DNA of 64,000 nucleotides from Datnioides undecimradiatus (lineage: Eukaryota; Chordata; Actinopteri; Lobotiformes; Datnioididae), in contig WARS01000036.1 in NCBI GenBank assembly GCA_008933995.1, positions 1,526,419 through 1,590,418 of the forward strand, read 5' to 3'. This document shows, piece after piece, positions 61,801 to 64,000 of this stretch. The notes under the pieces are model-generated. The model did no database searches and had not been told where the DNA came from. It saw only the letters and a program-made list of their open reading frames with translations. The position numbers and the translations under genes are program-made. Every line of letters starts with the position of its first letter. Positions within the stretch are counted from its first letter, which is position 1.

Positions 61801-63888
61801 ACAGGGTTATTGCACAAAAATACTAAAATGGATGAGGAATCTAAGAGCAGATGTTTAATGAGTGCACAGAAGCAGCCTGAGTGTGCAGAGAGCAGAAAGC
61901 AGCTACACATTTGAGTGCAAACACAAGCAAGTGCAAGTGCAAGCAGGGGCTGTCTGAGTGTAAAGTCAAGGTTTTATTTGAAAAATGTTGAATAATCATA
62001 ATCATTCATAGGGTTTAAGTTACAAAACTGTGAAAAAATTGCAAAGTGAGTAGCTGGCTGGCATATCGGCATGCACTGCCACCACCAAGGTAATATAACA
62101 ATAAGTGATCATATAACTGAATGTGCTTTTTCACCTTCTTCCAATGCCAGCAAACATAACTAACATACTTCCCTCATCTGGCAAACATCTTCTCATTACA
62201 GTGAATACTGTCAAAACAGCTCAAAATTATTATCTGTATCTATGCTGTTTTATCCCATATTAGATCCTATTTAGGGTTTGAGATGAAGATGAGTATGAGA
62301 GTGATTATGTCAAGCCTGAGTCTTCCTTCGTGTTTTCCAGGAAGTGGATCAGTGGTCGTTTGATGTTTTTTCCTTTCACGAGGCCACCGGAGACCATGCC
62401 CTCAAGTTCCTGGTTTATGACCTGCTTACCCGCTATGATCTCATCAACAGGTTCAGGGTACAAAAGATTTGTATTATTAACTTATTATTAACTGTGGTGG
62501 AAGGAGCCTAAGGTCAGAATTAGGGGAGTTCAGTGAACTGGGAGATGATTTCAATATAAAGGCTGGGGATAACTGAAACAACTATTTAATCTTTTATTTC
62601 TCTGATGATGCTAAAGCTGAACTGATAAAATATGAAAGGATGACCAGCAGCCAATTAGCGTAACTAAGCACAACGAATGGAAATAGCTTCAGCTCTGTCT
62701 GAGGGTAGCTGAACTGTCTACCAGCACCTCTAAATCTTATTTATTAACATTTAATGTGACAGTGGGAATTGGATGTTTTAACATGCCAAGCTCTTAAATA
62801 AAAAAAGTCAATGACAGCTGAGCTACTACATGTCATTGGTCTTGGCGATTGAGAATCCACATAGGTTTTGACCCTAACTATGTAAGAGCAGTGGTGGCCA
62901 TGGCAGCCTGGCGACCAACTCCAATAGGGTATCTGACACCTGACATCTGTAACATGCATGTTGTTTTAGGAGTATATAATTGTGCTTTAAGAAAACTCCC
63001 ACCCTCTGTGCTGTCATCAGCACAAATTATCTGTCCCCATATGAATATGAATCCACCATCCCCCCGATTTTTTTTAAAGCTCGACTACTGGCTATAGTGT
63101 AGTGCTCACTGTACCTGATATTCCTATAATACCTAGAGTGCTGTGTTCAGATCCCAGTGCAGGCTCTGGTGCAGTTTGTTGAAGCTCTGGAGAATGGCTA
63201 CAGCAAACACAAGAACCCCTACCACAACCTGATTCATGCTGCTGATGTTACTCAGACCGCCCACTTCCTGATGCTACATACTGGACTGATGGTAACATAC
63301 TCACAAACATTGTGATGTGACAGTGTGTCAGCTGTCTCTATGAACAGTCAAACTGTAGAAAAAAGTAAATGACATTAACCCAATCTGATAAGTGTGTGTG
63401 TGTCTGTGTGTATGTATCACTGTGTGAAGCATTGGCTCAGCGAGCTGGAGATACTTGCAATGGTATTTGCTGCAGCGATTCATGACTTTGAACACACAGG
63501 AACCACCAACAACTTCCACATCCATACCAGGTAATGTAGACAGTACTATAATACAATCATTCCAATTTTTATAATGATGATAATGGGATCCTTGTAATCT
63601 CATAGGAGAATTACATGTTTTTCTCACACACTGGGCCTAATGAAACAGGCTTGCTTTGATATGACTAATTGTCTTGTCTCTACTTTACAAAACTATGATA
63701 TGATCTCCTTAAGATTAAGGTCTTCAAGCAGTATCTGATTGGATTTTATGTCTGTCGGACAGGTCAGAGGTTGCCATTCTGTACAATGACAGGTCGGTGC
63801 TGGAGAACCATCATGTCAGTGCTGCTTACAAGCTCATGGCAGAGGAGGACATGAATATTCTGGTTAACCTGAGCAAGGACGATTGGAG
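46206..63888 (+). CDS. pde1a: pde1a: Ca2+/calmodulin-dependent 3',5'-cyclic nucleotide phosphodiesterase 1A, 3' end outside window
   Basis: Cytosolic enzyme that breaks down cGMP and cAMP when Ca2+/calmodulin binds its N-terminal region. Nine coding exons join in phase: 46212-46870, 57235-57261, 59128-59241, 59350-59532, 60913-60979, 62341-62457, 63151-63291, 63430-63530 and 63763-63888, coding about 511 residues before the edge. Order: a Glu/Gln-rich extension (1-215), the calmodulin region ([20 protein letters not shown]), the inhibitory segment and PDEase_I N part ([42 protein letters not shown]), then the HD domain with [15 protein letters not shown] and [35 protein letters not shown] fits PDE1A rather than 1B or 1C; MYRRTSNM is 1C-like. 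The neighbours frzb and dusp19 support 1A. Remaining catalytic exons lie to the right. Confidence 0.95.
47610..48130 (-). mobile_element. decayed Tc1/mariner transposase relic
   Basis: On the minus strand the DNA still spells parts of a Tc1 transposase in broken frames: [15 protein letters not shown] near 47.63-47.67 kb, [16 protein letters not shown] just beyond, and VLWSDES near 48.0 kb. Several frame changes and stops; ends not found. Confidence 0.7.
48249..49835 (-). mobile_element. Tc1-like DNA transposon with IR/DR ends, 1.59 kb
   Basis: Both ends are present: CAGTTGTGTTCAAAATAATA at 48249 and its exact reverse complement ending at 49835, flanked by TA on both sides, the target duplication of Tc1/mariner elements. 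An inner, imperfect repeat of the end motif (GTTCAGAAAAATAGCAGTGT at about 48427; CACTGCTATTATTTTGAACA at about 49623) gives the IR/DR design of Sleeping Beauty-like elements. The transposase lies on the minus strand inside. The close match of the two ends suggests a fairly young insertion. Confidence 0.93.
48530..49501 (-). pseudogene. Tc1-like DD34E transposase, nearly full length, two frame changes
   Basis: Starts [20 protein letters not shown] at 49501, then a one-base frame change near 49.41 kb leads to [20 protein letters not shown] and RRGRKRKT (paired-like DNA-binding half and GRPR-like hook). The catalytic half shows [34 protein letters not shown] and [11 protein letters not shown] with 34 residues between the first Asp of DNDPK and the Glu, so the DDE triad is in place. 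Near 48.6 kb the frame shifts again before [18 protein letters not shown] and TTKY. A segment before KDNDPK looks shortened. It is unlikely to be active as it stands. Confidence 0.9.
50985..51105. repeat. dispersed fish repeat (GGAGCCTATCCCAGC type)
   Basis: CATCCATCTATTTTCTATAA, then GGGGTGCTGGAGCCTATCCC, AGTCATTGGGCAGAAGC and GGTCGCCAGTCTGTAAACC, the order of a very abundant teleost repeat. Confidence 0.75.
52190..53060 (+). mobile_element. decayed CR1/L2-type LINE fragment, RT region, plus strand
   Basis: The plus strand spells worn RT motifs: a DTIDH-like [15 protein letters not shown] at 52.23-52.28 kb, YSADDAQLY-like DNA near 52.48 kb, and [17 protein letters not shown] followed by [12 protein letters not shown] at 52.67-52.81 kb, matching the LIQNAAARVLT block. 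Many stops; old. Confidence 0.7.
53280..54950 (-). mobile_element. Ty3/gypsy-type LTR retrotransposon fossil, minus strand
   Basis: Includes an integrase zinc-binding region ([20 protein letters not shown]) at 53.5-53.8 kb and a gag-like region at 54.2-54.8 kb that resembles the 44.27-44.63 kb copy. Order of parts fits a single old insertion with large internal loss. Many breaks; no LTRs recognised. Confidence 0.8.
54950..56010 (-). mobile_element. second Ty3/gypsy-type fossil, minus strand
   Basis: Contains an integrase N-terminal region ([20 protein letters not shown]) at 55.3-55.5 kb, an integrase-core-like stretch at 54.95-55.2 kb and a retropepsin-like piece at 55.55-55.75 kb. Order differs from an intact element, so it is a rearranged or separate fossil next to the 53.3-kb one. 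Old, with many breaks. Confidence 0.7.
57235..57261 (+). CDS. pde1a: pde1a micro-exon QKYKSTSQ (calmodulin region)
   Basis: 27 bp between TTTTACAG and GTAAGAG, phase 2 to phase 2. With the split codons it codes [10 protein letters not shown], matching RKYKKTSQR of human PDE1C. A second AG four bases further in (57237-57238) would break the frame, which fixes the start. Confidence 0.9.
57262..59127 (+). other. pde1a intron
   Basis: No repeat recognised. It holds a candidate alternative first exon at 58096-58133 (see separate entry). Confidence 0.8.
58096..58133 (+). CDS. pde1a: possible alternative pde1a first exon ([12 protein letters not shown])
   Basis: ATG with A at -3 and G at +4 opens 12 codons plus two bases, ending AGGAAG|GTGTTT. 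The phase (2) fits the next exon, giving [20 protein letters not shown]. Mammalian PDE1A does use alternative short N-termini. The donor is weak and no peptide similarity is known to me. Confidence 0.2.
59128..59241 (+). CDS. pde1a: pde1a exon LKGVLEQ...VYTDET
   Basis: Acceptor GTGTGTTATTAG, donor ACTAG|GTAGGT. Reads [20 protein letters not shown], then [17 protein letters not shown], aligned without gaps to human LRSLVKQLERG...AVYIDET. Several residues conserved in mammals (VKQLERG) differ here. Confidence 0.95.
59350..59532 (+). CDS. pde1a: pde1a exon [11 protein letters not shown]...AGIFVE
   Basis: Acceptor TTTTCTGTCATGAAG, donor GAAAG|GTAAAA. Reads [40 protein letters not shown] and [17 protein letters not shown]. 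This is the most strongly conserved N-terminal PDE1 block (PDEase_I N-terminal domain). Confidence 0.97.
59533..60912 (+). other. pde1a intron with a perfect 35-bp hairpin
   Basis: Contains the inverted repeat at 60061-60144. No other feature named. Confidence 0.85.
60061..60144. repeat. perfect 35-bp inverted repeat, 14-nt loop
   Basis: Left arm 60061-60095 (starts ATATCGTCAGCCTAATAGCA), loop 60096-60109, right arm 60110-60144. All 35 positions pair. Neither arm recurs elsewhere in the window as far as I can see. Confidence 0.97.
60913..60979 (+). CDS. pde1a: pde1a exon [15 protein letters not shown]
   Basis: Acceptor GTGTGACATTAG, donor CTGAAG|GTAAAA. Completes the Arg codon, then [20 protein letters not shown] and [10 protein letters not shown] is identical to human PDE1C, where PDE1A has MYRKTYHM. 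Confidence 0.95.
60980..62340 (+). other. pde1a intron
   Basis: Contains a T-rich run near 61433-61449. No transposon or other gene recognised. Confidence 0.85.
62341..62457 (+). CDS. pde1a: pde1a exon [12 protein letters not shown]...LINRFR
   Basis: Acceptor TCGTGTTTTCCAG, donor TTCAGG|GTACAA. Reads [39 protein letters not shown], 39 codons, phase 0. Beginning of the catalytic domain. Confidence 0.97.
62458..63150 (+). other. pde1a intron
   Basis: No feature recognised. Confidence 0.85.
63151..63291 (+). CDS. pde1a: pde1a exon with the HNxxH motif
   Basis: Acceptor GCTGTGTTCAG, donor CTGATG|GTAACA. Reads [40 protein letters not shown] and LHTGLM. His414 (probable proton donor) and His418 (metal ligand), counted from the ATG at 46212, are present. 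Confidence 0.97.
63430..63530 (+). CDS. pde1a: pde1a exon with the catalytic HD
   Basis: Acceptor GTATCACTGTGTGAAG, donor ACCAG|GTAATG. Reads [33 protein letters not shown]. His454-Asp455 are the metal-binding HD pair. Phe replaces the Tyr usual in IHDYEHTG. Confidence 0.97.
63763..63888 (+). CDS. pde1a: pde1a exon [17 protein letters not shown]...KDDW
   Basis: Acceptor GTCTGTCGGACAG, donor TGGAG|GTCAAC. Reads [41 protein letters not shown], with the LENHH helix of the active site. The remaining catalytic exons are beyond 64000. Confidence 0.97.
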
Positions 63889-64000
63889 GTCAACACACAG
63901 ATCACACATCAAATCTCACACAAAGAGTTGATATTCATACACTTAAAGAGATGAGGGCTCTGGCATAGTTATTGATCACAGATTATTTTGATTGTGTCTG
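63889..64000 (+). other. pde1a intron, cut by the window edge
   Basis: Intronic sequence after the GTCAAC donor; the gene continues to the right. Confidence 0.85.

Noticed and set aside
1-64000. CRISPR arrays, bacterial operons, tRNA or rRNA genes
   Set aside because: The tandem arrays are simple eukaryotic micro- and minisatellites, genes have introns, and no tRNA cloverleaf or rRNA sequence was recognised.

Overview
This window looks like nuclear DNA of a ray-finned (teleost) fish. The genes are split into short exons with GT/AG introns. CA/TG microsatellites are very frequent. The window also carries Tc1-type transposons, CR1/L2-type and jockey/Rex-like LINE pieces, Ty3/gypsy fossils and several dispersed repeats that I recognise as common in fish genomes. 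Three vertebrate protein genes can be read with confidence: frzb (minus strand), dusp19 (plus) and pde1a (plus). In mammals the orthologues also lie close together (human 2q32), which supports the paralogue calls.

Layout. About 2.2-20.34 kb: frzb (sfrp3), a secreted Wnt antagonist, with a signal peptide and Frizzled-type cysteine-rich domain in exons 1-2 and a netrin-like domain in exons 3-5. Intron 1 is about 13 kb, and the last residues are probably beyond the left edge. 20.4-27.5 kb: intergenic, with a decayed LINE and dense CA arrays. 27.51-31.98 kb: dusp19, complete in four coding exons (208 aa, HCNAGVSR active site). 32-46 kb: repeat-rich, with an unusual GGTCT-rich tract, LINE and Ty3/gypsy fossils, minisatellites, and possibly a first coding exon of pde1a at 34.44 kb. 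46.2 kb to the right edge: pde1a, the Ca2+/calmodulin-stimulated cyclic nucleotide phosphodiesterase, read through nine coding exons into the HD catalytic domain and running off the right edge. Its 10-kb first intron holds a Tc1-like transposon with both inverted ends, an older Tc1 relic, a LINE piece and two Ty3/gypsy fossils.

The three genes act in separate pathways: extracellular Wnt inhibition, MAP-kinase phosphatase/scaffold, and cAMP/cGMP breakdown. I see no sign that they form one system. Most notable points: (1) pde1a has a first exon coding for about 219 residues of Glu/Gln/Val-rich repeat-like sequence, spliced in frame to the conserved RLRG-x-x-KY-x-x-TSQR calmodulin-region exons; (2) a TG microsatellite sits against, and may have displaced, the 5' end of frzb exon 3; (3) a perfect 35-bp inverted repeat lies in a pde1a intron, with two further strong hairpins elsewhere; (4) nckap1, which separates FRZB and DUSP19 in human, is absent here. 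All exon edges were read by eye from splice signals and phase and have not been tested against transcripts.
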